Shown piece after piece: positions 62,746 to 64,000 of a DNA stretch of 64,000 nucleotides. Position numbers and translations under genes: made by a program. The stretch is taken from NCBI GenBank assembly GCA_964036045.1, contig OZ038392.1:30507087-30571086 (forward strand), given 5' to 3'. Below the pieces are notes generated by a model that saw only the letters and a program-made list of their open reading frames with translations, did no database searches and was not told the DNA's origin. The stretch's first letter is position 1. Every line of letters starts with the position of its first letter. This DNA is from Eutreptiella sp. 'Long Island Sound 2002' (lineage: Eukaryota > Euglenozoa > Euglenophyceae > Eutreptiales > Eutreptiaceae).

Positions 62746-63853
62746 CATTATGGGGTATGGGACTGCAGTTTGTAGGGGATGGGGTTTGCATATCTTGCTG
62801 TGGTTGTGTTGGTTGCCTTTGGCTCTCATAGCTGCTGCTTGTGCAATAGAGAAAGCAAGCAGTTTGTGGTGGGAAAGACAGGCTGCAAGGGTGCAATGAT
62901 GTGTCAGGCAATTCCAAAAGCGAAGCATATGGCAGGGTGTAGGGGTGCTGGTCCGTGCAAGCCCTCATCGTTTTGCCTCGTTTTTCAGCAGTCTGTGAAG
63001 GTTTACATGGTCCAAAGGCATTTGGGATGTTGGCTCCACCTGTACAAGTTGGGATTTGTTTTGTTTTTGGTTTGGGCAGTGAGGGATATTGGCTAATCCT
63101 GGGTGGCCAGGGGTAGCATTGCGAGGCAGCCAAGGATGACGTACGGTGTCTCTGACATATGTCATTGCCCGGAACCCTAGAGCAGGTTCTCCACACTCTC
63201 TAGGGCCTACGGGTCCAAGGCTGGGGGTTAGGGCCCATTCTCCCGCGGTTGCGTTGAGTGTATAACTCCAATGCCGTGTGTGGGGCATGGTTCCGTCCTT
63301 GCAGTTGCCCCTTGTCACCCTGTTGATTATACAAAATTGGGTCACATCCAACAAAATGACAGTGAAGGATTTGTTGGAGGATTGGATTTTATAGAGGTAT
63401 GTAGGCAACAGTAAGTGTAGGGTGTGAGGTCACAATCCCTGAGCTCGTGACCAAATCTTTTATTTCACAAGTGAGGCCCATCATGATTGTTTTTTTGTGT
63501 TTGCAAAGGACGATGCCGTTACGAGAGAAGAGGGAGGTAGGGGTTGAAACATTTTGTTGTGGTAAGAAATATTGTCAAGTGATGGTTTGCATGGGCAGCA
63601 TGTAGCATTTTCAAATGGGCCATGTTGGTGTGAGATTCTGTCAGGCTGTGGAAGACATGCTAGTGACACAGGTTGGTATGCTAGGAGGGTAGGGAGGGTG
63701 TAACATGTCACCTGTGACATGTGTTGTGCATGCCACAGGCTGTGACATGTTTCTCATGTCACAGTGGTGTTTGCTTCCAAGATGTGGTGAAGAAGCTGGC
63801 CAACATTGCGCCAGAGGTCAGCACTGATTGTCACATTGAGCGGAAGCTGCTGG
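62746..63853. repeat. Mosaic satellite 2 unit with a 9-bp deletion
   Basis: This 1108-bp unit begins like the first subtype (CTGCAGTTTG), then has CAGTCTGTG, GACAGTG and CTGGCC of the second subtype, but the 7-T run of the first. It lacks nine bases of GGTTTTGGATGTCC near 63010. The following unit again starts as the first subtype, so the dimer alternation breaks here. Confidence 0.8.
63703..63764. promoter_or_regulatory. Paired TGTGACATG dyads, satellite 2 copy 5
   Basis: The only substitution seen in the cluster lies here: the spacer of the second dyad reads TTTCT instead of TCTCT. All arms are unchanged. Confidence 0.65.
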
Positions 63854-64000
63854 CATTATGGGGTATGGGACTGCAGTTTGTAGGGGATGGGGTTTGCATA
63901 TCTTGCTGTGGTTGTGTTGGTTGCCTTTGGCTCTCATAGCTGCTGCTTGTGCAATAGAGAAAGCAAGCAGTTTGTGGTGGGAAAGACAGGCTGCAAGGGT

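Larger units (their letters stand above)
58276..64000. repeat. Satellite 2 tandem array (about 1.118-kb units, dimeric order)
   Basis: Units begin at CATTATGGGGTATGGGACTG: 58276, 59393, 60511, 61628, 62746 and 63854 (partial), giving lengths 1117, 1118, 1117, 1118 and 1108 bp. Two subtypes alternate. One has CTGCAGTTTGTAGGGGATGG, CACTCTGTG, GACGGTG, a run of 7 T and CTAGCCAAC. The other has CTGCGGTTTGTAGGAGATGG, CAGTCTGTG, GACAGTG, a run of 8 T and CTGGCCAAC. The true repeat is thus a dimer of about 2235 bp. A minus-strand open frame of 147-150 codons recurs in each unit but begins with TTG, and I do not call it a gene. No similarity to satellite 1 was found by eye. Confidence 0.95.

Noticed and set aside
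58495-63408. Recurring 147-150 codon minus-strand frame in satellite 2
   Set aside because: It starts with TTG, has no recognisable domain, and its persistence follows from the high identity of the units.

Overview
The window is eukaryotic, repeat-dominated DNA of the kind found in centromeric, pericentromeric or other heterochromatic blocks. Three things support this: two long tandem arrays with kilobase-sized units, a retrotransposon carrying a tyrosine recombinase (DIRS-like group), and a decayed transposase-like gene. I see no bacterial operon, rRNA, tRNA or ordinary host gene. The sequence does not identify the species. An alga or other protist is a guess based only on the GC-rich, DIRS-like element.

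Layout. (1) 1-31883: satellite 1, direct head-to-tail units of about 1.13 kb, already under way at the window start. (2) 31884-36499: a 4616-bp DIRS-like retrotransposon on the minus strand, with the order gag-like ORF, tyrosine recombinase, reverse transcriptase-RNase H. It sits inside one satellite unit, and the two unit halves abut exactly with no target-site duplication. (3) 36500-56652: satellite 1 resumes in the same phase and orientation and stops abruptly. Altogether there are 46 units (one split by the element) plus a 208-bp stub. (4) 56653-58275: a single-copy island whose minus strand carries a degenerate transposase-like gene. It is interrupted by in-frame TAG codons, one TGA and a frame change. 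(5) 58276-64000: satellite 2, an unrelated tandem repeat of about 1.118 kb. It alternates two unit subtypes (a dimer of about 2235 bp) and continues past the window end.

How the parts relate. The retrotransposon appears to have used its recombinase to enter an existing satellite array. The satellites have then been reshaped by unequal exchange or conversion: neighbouring duplicate units, a duplicated two-unit block, distant blocks that share rare variants, and a mosaic unit. The many short open frames in the satellites change length from unit to unit and are not treated as genes. Features worth attention are the paired TGTGACATG dyads in each satellite 2 unit, the conserved TTTGAAA/TTTCAAA dyad and variable poly-C tract in each satellite 1 unit, the nearly equal period of the two satellites, and the TAG-only interruptions in the first two thirds of the decayed gene.
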